The position numbers and the translations under genes are program-made. Below are positions 24,976 through 34,179 of a stretch of DNA of 39,727 nt, piece by piece. Within the stretch, counting starts at the first letter, position 1, and the number at the start of each line of letters is the position of its first letter. Source of the stretch: Synergistaceae bacterium (GTDB lineage: Bacteria; Synergistota; Synergistia; Synergistales; Synergistaceae); assembly GCA_031269875.1 (NCBI GenBank), contig JAISYM010000031.1, positions 1 to 39,727 on the forward strand. Direction: 5' to 3'. The notes below the pieces were generated by a model. That model worked only from the letters and a program-made list of their open reading frames with translations, had not been told where the DNA came from and ran no database searches.

Positions 24976-25515
24976 ATGAAATTACCGCGGGGAAATGTTC
25001 GTCCCACAACGGGCAAAGTACTGAGCGCCCTCTTTAATATACTCGGCGCCTCTCGGAGCATAAGAGGCGCTCGTTTTCTGGACCTCTTCTCAGGCACTGG
25101 CGAGGTCGCGCTGGAAGCGATCAGGCGGGGCGCTTCTGCCGTAGTAGCCGTAGAGTCCTCGCTCCATCAGGCCAGGTTGATTAAAGCCCGGCTGAGCGAG
25201 ACTCGCGGCGAAAGCGAAGCCAGATGCGTAAGCGCCGACGTGCGGCGCGCGCTGCCGATTCTTTCCAGGGAGGGCGCGGTATTCGGCGTTATCTTCGCCG
25301 ATCCGCCATACGGCATGGGTTGGAGCGAAATGCTTCCGCGGCTTGTCGCAAAACACAACTCCCTGCTCGCTCCAGGCGGTATTTTTATCCTCGAGCGCTC
25401 CGTCCGTGACGGCGTCGTTGACCCAAGCGGCGGCAAAATATTTACAGAACGCGATGATAGAATATACGGTGACACGGTGCTGTCCATCTACCGCAAAATA
25501 ACGACCGAGGAGTGA
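24976..25515 (+). CDS. rsmD: 16S rRNA (guanine966-N2)-methyltransferase
   Basis: A 179-residue RsmD-type methyltransferase that modifies G966 of 16S rRNA during 30S assembly. It shows RPTTGKVLSALFNIL near the N-terminus, the SAM-binding FLDLFSGTGEVALEAIRRGA, and the catalytic motif IFADPPYG (DPPY). The frame is open upstream to 24577, opposite the MFS gene, but family alignment and the adjoining promoter put the start at the ATG of 24976. The coaD gene follows directly, a common pairing in bacteria. Confidence 0.9.
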   Translation: MKLPRGNVRPTTGKVLSALFNILGASRSIRGARFLDLFSGTGEVALEAIRRGASAVVAVESSLHQARLIKARLSETRGESEARCVSADVRRALPILSREGAVFGVIFADPPYGMGWSEMLPRLVAKHNSLLAPGGIFILERSVRDGVVDPSGGKIFTERDDRIYGDTVLSIYRKITTEE

Positions 25516-25520
25516 GCTTT

Positions 25521-26012
25521 TTGAACCGGGCTGTATATCCAGGGTCTTTCGACCCGTTCACCAACGGGCACTTAGATATCACGGAGAGGGGCGCTAGGCT
25601 CTTTGATGAAATTGTCGTAGCCGTTCTCGTGAACGAAGAAAAGAACGCCATGTTCAGCGTCGATGAGCGCAAGATGATGGTCAGGGAAGCGGTCGTTCAC
25701 CTGCCAAACGTAAAGGTAATGTCCTTCGATGGGCTTCTGGTGGATTTCTTGAGGCGCGAGAAAAGCCGCGTGATACTTCGCGGTCTGCGCGCTCTGTCGG
25801 ATTTCGAGTACGAGTTTCAGTTGGCGCAGATGAACAGGCAGCTTGCCCCGGAGACTGAGACGTTCTTCATGGTGACGGACGCCAAATACTCCTACCTGTC
25901 AAGCCGCAGCGTGAAGGAGGTTTACCGCTTCGGAGGCGCGATACAAGAGTTCGTCCCGCCAGGCGTCTTCCGAAGAATGCGCGAGCGCATACCGCCGAGA
26001 AACCTTGGCTGA
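25521..26012 (+). CDS. coaD: phosphopantetheine adenylyltransferase
   Basis: CoaD joins ATP and 4'-phosphopantetheine to give dephospho-CoA, the fourth step from pantothenate to CoA. Motifs present are AVYPGSFDPFTNGHLDI with the nucleotidyl-transfer TxGH, ILRGLRALSDFEYEFQLAQMN, and YSYLSSRSVKE. I chose the TTG at 25521: it is 8 nt after GAGGAG, and the protein then begins MNRAVYPGSFD, as is usual for CoaD. A GTG at 25512 is in frame but overlaps the ribosome site. The gene directly follows rsmD and is probably co-transcribed with it. Confidence 0.92.
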   Translation: MNRAVYPGSFDPFTNGHLDITERGARLFDEIVVAVLVNEEKNAMFSVDERKMMVREAVVHLPNVKVMSFDGLLVDFLRREKSRVILRGLRALSDFEYEFQLAQMNRQLAPETETFFMVTDAKYSYLSSRSVKEVYRFGGAIQEFVPPGVFRRMRERIPPRNLG

Positions 26013-26288
26013 CCCAATGACCCAGAGCAGTCGGGCATGATATCGCCGCATTGGGAGGGACAAAGCCCCGTCCTGACGCGGCCTGTTTTCATTCGATTTC
26101 AGCGTTTCATCACCGACAGGACGTCCCCAACTCACCTCTCCCGGAATATACCCGCCGTCAAAACCTTCAAACAGCGAAACATATCCCCCCTCGGGACGCT
26201 CTATCAAGATATGTTAAAACATGGTATATTTTACCGTACACAGACGCTATAGAGGCGTTTTACATGAGCGGCGAAACGACATTCGAAT
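26013..26288. other. spacer between coaD and the exported protein gene
   Basis: No gene is supported. A TATATT at about 26223-26228, beside a small ATGTT-AA-AACAT inverted repeat (about 26211-26222), is a possible -10 region for the next gene. No -35 stands out. Confidence 0.3.
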
Positions 26289-26308
26289 CGTAGGGGAGGA
26301 AAGGGCGT

Positions 26309-26878
26309 ATGTTTAAAAAGTTTTTCCTGTGCGCGGTATCCTTATTATGCTTTTCTGTTTATTTTACCGGCGTCTGTCACGCAGACGCCGCGGCCGTCGA
26401 CGCGCTGGGCGGGAAGGTCGACGAGCTTTATTCCAACGAAGAGCTCGCCAAAGGACGCTGGAGGAAGGTCTCGGCCGTCGAATACAAAAATTCCTCCACC
26501 GGGCTCCGTGAGAGGGATACGGTGTACGTTGCGCCGAGGCGCGTCGTGATGATTCACGAGGTATTCGACAGGGAAAACGCGGAGAGCAGGACCTTTGTGG
26601 CCAGGTACGCCGCAACCGACTTTGCCGGACTCCTGCAGGGACTTTCTTCCGGGACGCAGATAAACGCCGCCGACAAGCTGCTCGGCACGCCGTACGTCAC
26701 GCAGGGTAACGCGAGGGGCTACAGAAATGAGCCGGGGAGCGTCTGGATTGTGCTATCGTTCAGGGGCGGCAAGGCATACCTGCTCGATCTTCACGCTCCT
26801 CCGGAGGGTGGCGGGCAGGATCAGGCGGCCGTAAAAAAAATAACGGCTCAGTTCGAGTCGCTTGTTCGGAAGTTGTAA
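26309..26878 (+). CDS. exported protein of unknown function
   Basis: A 189-residue protein with a clear Sec signal peptide: MFKKFF, a hydrophobic core (LCAVSLLCFSVYFTGV) and a likely cut after CHA (residue 25) before DAAAVD. The mature part of about 164 residues is hydrophilic, with the segment ADKLLGTPYVTQGN resembling outer-membrane assembly lipoprotein-like repeats only loosely. I do not recognise the family. It would be periplasmic or secreted. GGGGAGGAAAGGG is a strong ribosome site. It is monocistronic, ended by a very strong terminator. Confidence 0.7.
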   Translation: MFKKFFLCAVSLLCFSVYFTGVCHADAAAVDALGGKVDELYSNEELAKGRWRKVSAVEYKNSSTGLRERDTVYVAPRRVVMIHEVFDRENAESRTFVARYAATDFAGLLQGLSSGTQINAADKLLGTPYVTQGNARGYRNEPGSVWIVLSFRGGKAYLLDLHAPPEGGGQDQAAVKKITAQFESLVRKL

Positions 26879-26889
26879 ATTTTACTCCT

Positions 26890-26928
26890 AAAAGGGCGGC
26901 CTGGCGCGTTAACGCGGGCCGCCCTTTT
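26890..26928. terminator. strong bidirectional terminator
   Basis: AAAAGGGCGGCC (26890-26901) and GGCCGCCCTTTT (26917-26928) form a perfect 12-bp stem. The loop contains its own palindrome CGCGTTAACGCG (26905-26916). T-rich DNA follows on both strands, so it serves both the exported-protein gene and the convergent glyS. Confidence 0.92.
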
Positions 26929-26953
26929 CTTTACTTTACTTTACTTTACTTTA
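26929..26953. repeat. (CTTTA)5 pentanucleotide repeat over the glyS stop
   Basis: Five perfect tandem copies of CTTTA run from the terminator into the last codons of glyS. The minus-strand stop codon TAA at 26948-26946 and the final Lys codon lie inside the repeat. Loss or gain of a unit would alter only the extreme C-terminus. Confidence 0.9.
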
Positions 26954-29015
26954 ACAGCGAGAAATCCCCTATGGAGTCGAACATGTCCCTGCATTTCAAA
27001 AGAAGCGCGAGGCGGCAGCTTCGTTCGGCCGGGTCATCGGACATCACCATGACGTCGTCAAAGAAACTGGATATGGCGGGCGACAGATCCGAGAGCGCCT
27101 TAGAGACAGCTTTCCAGTCGTATCGCGCGAGGGCGTCGCTCACAACCGAGCCCTGACGATCGAGCGCTTCCTTCAGGTTTTTCTCGGCCGTCACCTTCAA
27201 TTTATCTTCAGTCAGTTTCACGGAGGCAATCTCCGCGTCCGTGAGTTTGCCGAGTATGTTGTTCACCCGGACGGCGGACAGCACAAGCGAACCAAACCAT
27301 TCCGCGCCGGACACTTCATCGAAAGCCTCCAGCATCCTCTGCGCCTGCAGTGGACGGCGCCACATGGATGCCACGGCGAGGCTTGTCGTCCCGTACTCGT
27401 AGCCGCGCTCGCGAAGCTGATTGTGAAGCCTGTTCTTATAAAAGTCGAAAACCTTCGCCATCACGTCGCCGCCGGCTTCGAGCGCCTCTCCGCTTTCACC
27501 CAGAAGCGCGCCCATATCTATGTCGAGGTCCATTCCCCAAATAATCTCGTTAACGCACCGTGCGGCCCTGCGCAAACCATAGGGGTCCTGCGAACCCGAC
27601 GGGGACAGACCCGCCTTATGGATAGCCGCGATCGTATCGGCCCTGTCGCACAGGCCGATAACAGCGCCCTCCAAGGCTTTCGGCAGTTCGTCACCGGCAA
27701 AGCGGGGCAGGTACTGCTCAAATATGGCGTTTGCCACGGCAAGGCTCTCATTGCCCCGTTTCGCGTATTCACGGCCCATTACGCCCTGAACTTCAGGAAA
27801 TTCAAAGACCATGCTGGTCACGAGATCCGCTTTCGACAGATACGCCGCCCGGTCTACAGCCTCCGCGATATCGTCCCATCCCATTTCGGAGACGAGACGC
27901 GAGGCTAACGAGCGGACGCGCTCCGATTTAGCGAGGACGGAGCCCAAGCGTTCCTGGTAGAGAAGTTTTTCGAGCCGGGGCAGTAACGACTCGAGTGGTT
28001 TTTGTAAGTCCTCCTTCCAGAAAAACGCTGCGTCATGGAGTCTGGCCCTCAGGACACGTTCGTTGCCGTCTCGAACGACTGCCATGTCGCGCGCCCTGTT
28101 GTTGGACACGCCGATGAAATTCGCCATCAGCCTTCCGGAGGAGTCGCGAACCGGAAAGTAGCGCTGATTTTTCTTCATGGTCGCGATCAGAACCTCTTCG
28201 GGAATGTCGAGAAACTCCCCCTCGAACGAGCCTGGAAACGGAATCGGGTACTCCACGAGCTGGGCGTTTTCCTCGAGCAGTTCGCTGTCCCGTTCGGCTC
28301 TCCCGCCTATCTCACCCTCGATTTTCTCGATACCGTCCACTATCATCTCTTTACGGCGCTCGTGGTCAACTATCACAGACTCTCGCTCCATTATTTCCCA
28401 ATAGTCCTTCGCTATCGGGATATTCACGGACTGTGAACCCATGAAGCGGTGCCCTCTGCTCGTGTAACCGCTGTTCACTCCTCCGAAGCTGACAGGAATG
28501 AGATCCCCGTCCCAAAGGGCGACTATCCATCGAACGGGCCTCGCAAAGCGCACCGAGGGGTCTTTCCAATACATGCTCTTCGGGAAAACGAGTTTTTTCA
28601 GCAGGCCGCCGAGAAAGGCCGGGAGCAATTCCGCGGCATCCTTGCCGGACTCCCGCACCACGGCGAACAGATATTCGACGCCCCCAACCGTTTCGAATCG
28701 GAGATCCTGAGTCTGAACGCCTCTGCTCTTCGCGAAGCCCAAAGCGGATTTCGTGTAGTTTCCGTCCGCGTCCAAAGCCTGGGTCTTCGGCGGCCCCTTG
28801 ACGGTCTGCTCGAAATCCTCCTGCCGCTCCGAGACATTCTCAACGTAAAGGACAATCCTGCGCGGCGTCCCGGTGACTTTCAGACTCTCATAAGAGAGCC
28901 GCAGTCCCGCGAGATCCTCCGCGGCGGCGCGTTCGAGTTCCGCTATCGCCCAAGTCATGAAGCGAGCCGGAATCTCCTCCGTACCTATCTCGAACAAAAG
29001 ATCGCGAAGGATCAT
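26946..29015 (-). CDS. glyS: glycyl-tRNA synthetase beta subunit
   Basis: The 689-residue beta chain of the bacterial alpha2beta2 glycyl-tRNA synthetase. It begins with the conserved [16 protein letters not shown] and contains [15 protein letters not shown], the HD-like central region, and the C-terminal anticodon-binding part ([23 protein letters not shown]). The beta chain provides tRNA recognition; catalysis needs GlyQ. Its ATG overlaps the glyQ stop by 4 bp, so translation is coupled and the 1:1 ratio kept. Length is typical. Confidence 0.96.
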   Translation of the reverse strand: MILRDLLFEIGTEEIPARFMTWAIAELERAAAEDLAGLRLSYESLKVTGTPRRIVLYVENVSERQEDFEQTVKGPPKTQALDADGNYTKSALGFAKSRGVQTQDLRFETVGGVEYLFAVVRESGKDAAELLPAFLGGLLKKLVFPKSMYWKDPSVRFARPVRWIVALWDGDLIPVSFGGVNSGYTSRGHRFMGSQSVNIPIAKDYWEIMERESVIVDHERRKEMIVDGIEKIEGEIGGRAERDSELLEENAQLVEYPIPFPGSFEGEFLDIPEEVLIATMKKNQRYFPVRDSSGRLMANFIGVSNNRARDMAVVRDGNERVLRARLHDAAFFWKEDLQKPLESLLPRLEKLLYQERLGSVLAKSERVRSLASRLVSEMGWDDIAEAVDRAAYLSKADLVTSMVFEFPEVQGVMGREYAKRGNESLAVANAIFEQYLPRFAGDELPKALEGAVIGLCDRADTIAAIHKAGLSPSGSQDPYGLRRAARCVNEIIWGMDLDIDMGALLGESGEALEAGGDVMAKVFDFYKNRLHNQLRERGYEYGTTSLAVASMWRRPLQAQRMLEAFDEVSGAEWFGSLVLSAVRVNNILGKLTDAEIASVKLTEDKLKVTAEKNLKEALDRQGSVVSDALARYDWKAVSKALSDLSPAISSFFDDVMVMSDDPAERSCRLALLLKCRDMFDSIGDFSLLK

Positions 29016-29953
29016 CTCGCGTCACCCCCAAATTCCATGTCTTTTTCTGAACCGTCGGAACGCTCCTCTTGCGCGTCCCGGTCGAACTTGCCCGCAAGAG
29101 GGAATCCCATGTCCCCGCGCTGTTTCAGGTACGCCCGGCAGCAAGCGCTGGCCAGGGCGCGTACCCGCCCGATGTAGCCGGTACGCTCCGTTACGCTTAT
29201 CGCGCTGCGCGCGTCCAGCGTGTTGAACGCGTGCGAACACTTGAGAACGTAGTCGTAGGCTGGGAGCACCATCCCCCGCTCCAAAACACGGGATGACTCG
29301 GCTTCATACATGCCGAAGAGTTTAAAAAGCATATCCACGTCCGCCAGCTCAAAATTGTAGGTGGAGCCCTCTACCTCGGAGCGGTGATGCACGTCGCCGT
29401 ACTTGATTTTTCCCACCCATTCGAGATCGTAGACGTTATTTACCTTCTGCACGTACATAGCGATGCGCTCTATGCCATAGGTCAGCTCTCCGGGAACAAG
29501 CTCCATGTCGACTCCGCCCATCTGCTGAAAATACGTGAACTGCGTTATCTCCATGCCGTCCAGCCATACCTCCCAGCCGAGCCCCCAAGCGCCGGTCGTC
29601 GGATTTTCCCAGTCGTCCTCGACAAAGCGGATATCGTGATCCGCCGGGTCTATTCCAAGGGCTCGCAGGCTGTCGAGATACTGATCCTGAATGTCGTCCG
29701 GCGCGGGTTTCAAGATCACCTGATACTGATAGTAATGCTGAAGGCGATTTGGATTCTCTCCATACCGTCCGTCCGTAGGGCGGCGCGACGGCTCGACATA
29801 AGCCACCTTCCACGGCTCCGGCCCTATGACACGGAGCGTAGTCGCGGGGTTCATCGTCCCCGCGCCGACCTCTACGTCGTAAGGCTGCTGCAAAAGACAG
29901 CCGCGCCCAGTCCAAAAAGTCTCCAGGCGCATGATCAACTCCTGAAAATTCAA
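29012..29953 (-). CDS. glyQ: glycyl-tRNA synthetase alpha subunit
   Basis: The 313-residue catalytic alpha chain, a class II synthetase core that activates glycine. The sequence [45 protein letters not shown], and [21 protein letters not shown] is characteristic. Some 20 C-terminal residues ([15 protein letters not shown]) extend past the usual end. The start is TTG at 29953 with AAGGGAGG about 8 nt upstream. No T-box or glycine riboswitch was seen upstream. Confidence 0.96.
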   Translation of the reverse strand: MNFQELIMRLETFWTGRGCLLQQPYDVEVGAGTMNPATTLRVIGPEPWKVAYVEPSRRPTDGRYGENPNRLQHYYQYQVILKPAPDDIQDQYLDSLRALGIDPADHDIRFVEDDWENPTTGAWGLGWEVWLDGMEITQFTYFQQMGGVDMELVPGELTYGIERIAMYVQKVNNVYDLEWVGKIKYGDVHHRSEVEGSTYNFELADVDMLFKLFGMYEAESSRVLERGMVLPAYDYVLKCSHAFNTLDARSAISVTERTGYIGRVRALASACCRAYLKQRGDMGFPLAGKFDRDAQEERSDGSEKDMEFGGDAR

Positions 29954-29999
29954 AATAAAACCTCCCTTTCGGCTCCTAGCTATAAATCAGTCTTATTAT

Positions 30000-30016
30000 A
30001 TCTTATGCGATAAGAT
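30000..30016. promoter_or_regulatory. 7-bp stem palindrome between divergent glyQ and helicase
   Basis: ATCTTAT-GCG-ATAAGAT is a perfect inverted repeat with a 3-nt centre in the 275-bp divergent spacer. On the minus strand a TATAAT just downstream (about 30000-29995) could be the glyQ -10 box, so the palindrome may be a regulator site. No regulator is suggested by the context. Confidence 0.35.
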
Positions 30017-30053
30017 TACGCCGCCGGAAAATTTCAAATCGTTAAAACATTCC

Positions 30054-30081
30054 TTGACGTTTACGTGATTCATGGTATTAT
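30054..30081 (+). promoter_or_regulatory. sigma70-type promoter for the DEAD-box helicase
   Basis: TTGACG (30054-30059), a 16-bp spacer and TATTAT (30076-30081) form a good promoter. It leaves an untranslated leader of about 140 nt before the ATG at 30229. Long leaders are common in cold-inducible helicase genes, but no specific element was recognised. Confidence 0.6.
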
Positions 30082-30228
30082 CGACTACTAGTCTGTGAAG
30101 TCAGTTTATGACACATGGGCATATATCGCAATTCCGCTGCAAGCAATCCTTTGAACGGCCTCGCGTTACGTCCGCGCCCGCACCGATGATTGGGATTTTT
30201 GTGCAGGACGCGAAAACGGGAGGTCTAT

Positions 30229-32031
30229 ATGACAACGGAAACAGAGAAGAAAATTATTACGCGCTTTGAGGATTTCAACCTCCGGCCGGAGCTTTTGAAG
30301 GCCATTGGGCGAAAGGGTTTCGAATCGCCGATGCCGGTTCAGGTACACATCCTAGAGGATGAAACTCTCACGGAGGGTGACCTCATAGTTCAGGCGAGAA
30401 CAGGTTCAGGTAAAACACTCGCGTTTGCGATCCCCATTTACAACAAGATGGAACGAGCCACAAAAGAGCCTCAGGTTCTGGTGCTGTCCCCCACAAGGGA
30501 ATTGGCCCAGCAGACGGCGCTTGAGTTCGCGTGGCTTGGCGCCGACATGTCCGCGCGCGTCGCGACTCTCGTGGGCGGCTTGGATATGGAGCGGCAGATA
30601 CGCGCTCTTCGCGAAGGCGCGACGGTTGTTGTCGGCACGCCCGGGCGCGTACTAGACCACATTCGCAGAAATTCACTGAAGACAAACAGCATAAAGGTGC
30701 TCGTCCTCGACGAGGGCGACCACATGTTGGATATGGGCTTCAGGGACGAGCTCGAGGCCATTATGGGCGGTATGGAGAACCTGGAGAAAACCTGGCTCTT
30801 TTCCGCGACAATGCCGCAAGAGGTCGCGTCTCTCGCGCGCAGGTATCTCGACGCGCCGCGCAAGGTCTCGCTTGTTTCAGACGTCGCGTGCCACGAGAAC
30901 ATATCACAGAAGACGTACGTAATCCCCGCGAGAAAACGCTTCGAGGGACTGGCCAATGTTTTGCTCTGGGAAAATCCCTCTCGAGCGCTTCTTTTCTGCG
31001 CAACCAAGGTCGAGACGCAGGACATATCCGACAGGCTCTGTGACGAGGGCTTCAAGGCTTGCGCCATACACGGCGACATGAGCCAGCGGGAGAGGAACGT
31101 CGCGTTATCGTCGCTTCGCGGCGGCAGGGTCTCAGTCCTCGTCGCCACTGACGTAGCGGCTCGCGGCCTGGATATCGACGGCGTCAGCCACGTAATACAG
31201 TTCGGTCTGCCCAGCAACCTGGAGGCATTTGTCCACAGGAGCGGGCGTACCGGGAGAGCGGGGCATGAAGGCTCGAATTTATTGCTCCTGACCAGCAGGG
31301 AGTCCCGTCAATTCCGGCAGATGGCCCACAGTTCCAACCTGCAAATGCAGATAATCCCGGCGCCTGACGCAAGCGAGATCACCGGACACGCGAGATCGCG
31401 CTTCGAGACTCTCCTTCTCGATCACGCTCAGGAGTCTCAGGACTACAACGTGTGGGCGGACGAGATCATGGCTCGCGAGGACGCGCGCATGATGGTGGCA
31501 GGGCTTCTGGCAAGAGCCTACGGTGAGCAGCCGCAGGGATACTCCATTCGCGCCGATGTCGAGATGGAGATGAGCAGGGACAAGAACCGTCCGGACATAC
31601 GCCCCAACGCGGACAGACGAAGCGCCGGAAAGCCAGCCAGGACGAGTATGGACGGCGGCGTTCAGATCCAGCTCGGCGAGGGCAGGAATGAGGGCTGGGA
31701 AGTCGGAGCGCTTCTGGGCGCGATATGCCGCTCGATGGGAATCAGCCGCGACGACGTCGGCAATATCCGGCTTCGCGACGACTCCGCGAGCGTCGAGCTA
31801 TCCGCAAAAGCGGCTGAACTCCTGGAATCCAGAAAACCGCGCATGACAAAGGAAGGCTTGGTATGCAACTCGATAAGGCTGCTGCCAAAGGCTTCCGGTG
31901 AGCCGCGGGCGTTCGGCAGGTCTTATAGCAGTAAACCCAATCGCCAGGACCGGCACGAATGGAGCGACAGGCGCGACCGCTCGCGCAAATTTGACTCAGA
32001 TCGCAGACGGACTGAATCGAAAGTAAAATAG
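30229..32031 (+). CDS. DEAD-box RNA helicase with DbpA-type RNA-binding domain (DeaD/CsdA-like)
   Basis: A 600-residue ATP-dependent RNA helicase, likely acting in ribosome assembly or mRNA turnover. The Q motif (FEDFNLRPELLKAIGRKGFESPMPVQ), motif I (ARTGSGKT), Ia (PTRELAQQ), III (SAT), IV-V (ATDVAARGLDI) and VI (HRSGRTGRAG) are present. Motif II reads DEGD instead of DEAD. A C-terminal DbpA-like RNA-binding domain (about 480-555, GWEVGALLGAICRSMGISRDDVGNIRL) precedes a basic Arg/Ser-rich tail. GGGAGGT before the ATG at 30229 decides the start over the in-frame 30190. Confidence 0.93.
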   Translation: MTTETEKKIITRFEDFNLRPELLKAIGRKGFESPMPVQVHILEDETLTEGDLIVQARTGSGKTLAFAIPIYNKMERATKEPQVLVLSPTRELAQQTALEFAWLGADMSARVATLVGGLDMERQIRALREGATVVVGTPGRVLDHIRRNSLKTNSIKVLVLDEGDHMLDMGFRDELEAIMGGMENLEKTWLFSATMPQEVASLARRYLDAPRKVSLVSDVACHENISQKTYVIPARKRFEGLANVLLWENPSRALLFCATKVETQDISDRLCDEGFKACAIHGDMSQRERNVALSSLRGGRVSVLVATDVAARGLDIDGVSHVIQFGLPSNLEAFVHRSGRTGRAGHEGSNLLLLTSRESRQFRQMAHSSNLQMQIIPAPDASEITGHARSRFETLLLDHAQESQDYNVWADEIMAREDARMMVAGLLARAYGEQPQGYSIRADVEMEMSRDKNRPDIRPNADRRSAGKPARTSMDGGVQIQLGEGRNEGWEVGALLGAICRSMGISRDDVGNIRLRDDSASVELSAKAAELLESRKPRMTKEGLVCNSIRLLPKASGEPRAFGRSYSSKPNRQDRHEWSDRRDRSRKFDSDRRRTESKVK

Positions 32032-32064
32032 CTGACGACCAACCGCCGATAAATCAGCCTTAAT

Positions 32065-32103
32065 AATAGCGTCCCCGCTCGAATTTTGGGCGGGGACGCT
32101 ATT
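32065..32103. terminator. strong bidirectional terminator after the helicase
   Basis: AATAGCGTCCCCGC (32065-32078) and GCGGGGACGCTATT (32090-32103) form a perfect 14-bp stem with an 11-nt loop, followed by TTGTCGTTTT. It lies between the convergent helicase and the membrane protein gene and can serve both. Confidence 0.92.
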
Positions 32104-32127
32104 TTGTCGTTTTGACGGGGGCATCCG

Positions 32128-33060
32128 TTATTTCAGCCAGAAATTCGCGGACGCTATCGCCGCGTCGCCTCTCTGAGCGATTGTGGCCATCCGCGCAGCG
32201 CCCTCCGTTGTGTCCGGGAGCTTGCGCAAAAGCATTATGCCGCCATGCGTAACGACGAGATATGTTTCGTCAGGGCAGCTCTTACCCCACTTTACTATCC
32301 ACGTCAGGTCCCCCGCGTCCCTGACTTCCGGAAACATGCCAAGCGCTCGCTCGACACCGAATTCCGTTATTATGTCCTTTGAACCATCTACGGCTTCGAG
32401 CAGTTCCGCCGACGGTTTTCCGGCCGCCGCGCTTTCGGCCGCGTTATCTTTCAGGAAGGCTGTGAACTCCTCTGAAAGAAGGTCCGAGCGATGCAGCGTT
32501 CGGATAAAACCCGGGTACCACTTGCCTGACAAGCCGAGATTGGCGCCTTCGAGGGCGGACGCTATCTCCTCCGATTCGTCGTCCGCGCGAGCCGGGATAT
32601 CTGATTTGGATAACCCCTTGTTGCTGAGCAGTATATTGGACATCAGCCCTCCAAAGAGCTCCTCCCTGCTCTCTCCACCGCCTGACAGAAAACCGGTCAC
32701 AAGCTCCAGCCCCATCTTGAGCGGAGACTTGTCTCTCTTCGATTTTTTTGCCGCCATCTCGTCCATAAGATCTCGAACCGTCTCCTGCCCCGGCATAAAT
32801 GAGTTCCGGGCGATATACGAGGCGAGCTTCTCGGCCTCGTCGAACCTCCCCTCGCTTATCAAGTTCGCCACATCGGTCGAGTAGTCGGCAGGTTTCATCC
32901 CGCCCAATTTCCAGTTTAAAACCATGACGCGCACGTTCGGGCTGCCAAGAGCGCAGATCGAAGCCAGAGCGAAAACCAGCAGGACGGCAACAGCGAAGAT
33001 CAGCGCGCGCGCCGCAAACCAACCGCGCCTGTCAAGACTGTTAAAAACATTCGGATTCAT
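32128..33060 (-). CDS. membrane-anchored protein of unknown function
   Basis: A 310-residue protein with one N-terminal transmembrane helix (ARALIFAVAVLLVFALASICALG, about residues 16-40) and a large extracytoplasmic part. I do not recognise a family. The middle is Ser/Glu-rich (SGGGESREELFGGLM...) and the C-terminal 90 residues (about 220-310) look like a compact domain with WIVKWGKSCPDETYLVVTHGG. The frame goes 6 codons further to a GTG. The ATG at 33060 is preferred because it overlaps the upstream gene's stop in ATGA. The protein is thus coupled to the amidohydrolase and may work with it. Confidence 0.65.
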   Translation of the reverse strand: MNPNVFNSLDRRGWFAARALIFAVAVLLVFALASICALGSPNVRVMVLNWKLGGMKPADYSTDVANLISEGRFDEAEKLASYIARNSFMPGQETVRDLMDEMAAKKSKRDKSPLKMGLELVTGFLSGGGESREELFGGLMSNILLSNKGLSKSDIPARADDESEEIASALEGANLGLSGKWYPGFIRTLHRSDLLSEEFTAFLKDNAAESAAAGKPSAELLEAVDGSKDIITEFGVERALGMFPEVRDAGDLTWIVKWGKSCPDETYLVVTHGGIMLLRKLPDTTEGAARMATIAQRGDAAIASANFWLK

Positions 33061-33935
33061 TCCGCCCACCCTGTCCACGCCGGATCAAAACAGACCTCGG
33101 CCGCGCTTTCGAGTCTCCTGGCGTTCACGAAAAACAAACCTTCCAAGTCCTTGTCGACCAGCGCGGACTCCTCGATCATCTTTTTATACCTGGGTAAACG
33201 CAAAATAGGGAAGTCCGAACCGTAGAGAAATTTTTCAGAGGTACCCGAGGCGATCACGCTGTTCAAAATAGAAGAGTTGTACACAAAGGGCGCCGCCGCT
33301 GTGTCGTACCAGACGTTTTGGAGCGTCACCCTCGCGTCGGGCATCTGCTCATACAGGAAAAGTCCGCCGCCGCAATGCGCCATCACGATGCAAAGCTCAG
33401 GATGATTTTGAGCGAACAGATAAGCCTCGCGGGGGCCGGATTTGCCCTTGCCCGGATAGTTCCTTCCGACCGGCTCCGCCACGTGCAGCAGAACGAAAAG
33501 CCCGCGCTCATGGCACTCGGCGGCGAAACGCCACGTCTCGTCAATGTCCTCCACGCGGAAACGCTGACCGTCCGGCAGCAGTTCGCCAACGCCTATCGCG
33601 CCGAGTTCGGCGCATCGGGCGATTTCATCGCAAGCTCCGCGCGCGAGGGGGGGCACGGCGATAATGGGTTTCAATTTACCCTCCGAGGATTCGGCACATT
33701 CGAGAACGTAGTCATTACACAGCCGGCATAGGCCGAGATCCGTGAAGGCAAAGCCGCAGATCCAGCTTTCGTCCACCCCGTCGGCCTCCATCGCGGCAAG
33801 CACGTCATCAGCGGAAGCCCACCGGTGAACCCGTCCTGTGACCTCATCTCCGAAACACGGCTCCCTCAGGGCTATACTCCGCCAGTTTTCCCTAACTTCC
33901 GGGGGATATACATGGACGTGGGTATCGACGATCAT
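33057..33935 (-). CDS. amidohydrolase-2 family metal-dependent hydrolase
   Basis: A 292-residue TIM-barrel hydrolase. It shows the N-terminal metal motif MIVDTHVHVYPPEV, a barrel-strand His in VLLHVAEPVG, MAHCGGGLFLYEQM and the metal Asp region FLYGSDFPI. Relatives are decarboxylases or hydrolases of cyclic or aromatic acids; the substrate is unknown. The frame is open to 34049, but the ATG at 33935 with GAAGAGGTGA just upstream starts directly at the first metal strand. It is the first gene of a two-gene operon with the membrane-anchored protein. Confidence 0.82.
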   Translation of the reverse strand: MIVDTHVHVYPPEVRENWRSIALREPCFGDEVTGRVHRWASADDVLAAMEADGVDESWICGFAFTDLGLCRLCNDYVLECAESSEGKLKPIIAVPPLARGACDEIARCAELGAIGVGELLPDGQRFRVEDIDETWRFAAECHERGLFVLLHVAEPVGRNYPGKGKSGPREAYLFAQNHPELCIVMAHCGGGLFLYEQMPDARVTLQNVWYDTAAAPFVYNSSILNSVIASGTSEKFLYGSDFPILRLPRYKKMIEESALVDKDLEGLFFVNARRLESAAEVCFDPAWTGWAE

Positions 33936-34142
33936 CGCAATCACCTCTTCGCTGCCGCAGCCTGTGGATTGTATGTCGAAAAGCCCCGTGACCATAGTGG
34001 ACGCGCCTGGGCTTGAGCAAAAGCACTTTTTATGCATACAATATAGCACAAAAAAAGGTGATAGGCTAAGCAGTCATGCGGAGTCGGCAAAAAAAATACG
34101 GGTTTTACGAAATAAGACGCGCTTTCCTTAAGAACAGCAAGT

Positions 34143-34176
34143 AACAGCGCCGGCCTATGACGAAGCCGGCGCTGTT
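34143..34176. terminator. hairpin terminator after glmS
   Basis: AACAGCGCCGGC (34143-34154) and GCCGGCGCTGTT (34165-34176) form a perfect 12-bp stem with a 10-nt loop, 4 bp after the glmS stop. The following minus-strand sequence is only modestly T-rich (ACTTGCTGTTCTT). Confidence 0.8.
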
Positions 34177-34179
34177 TGT

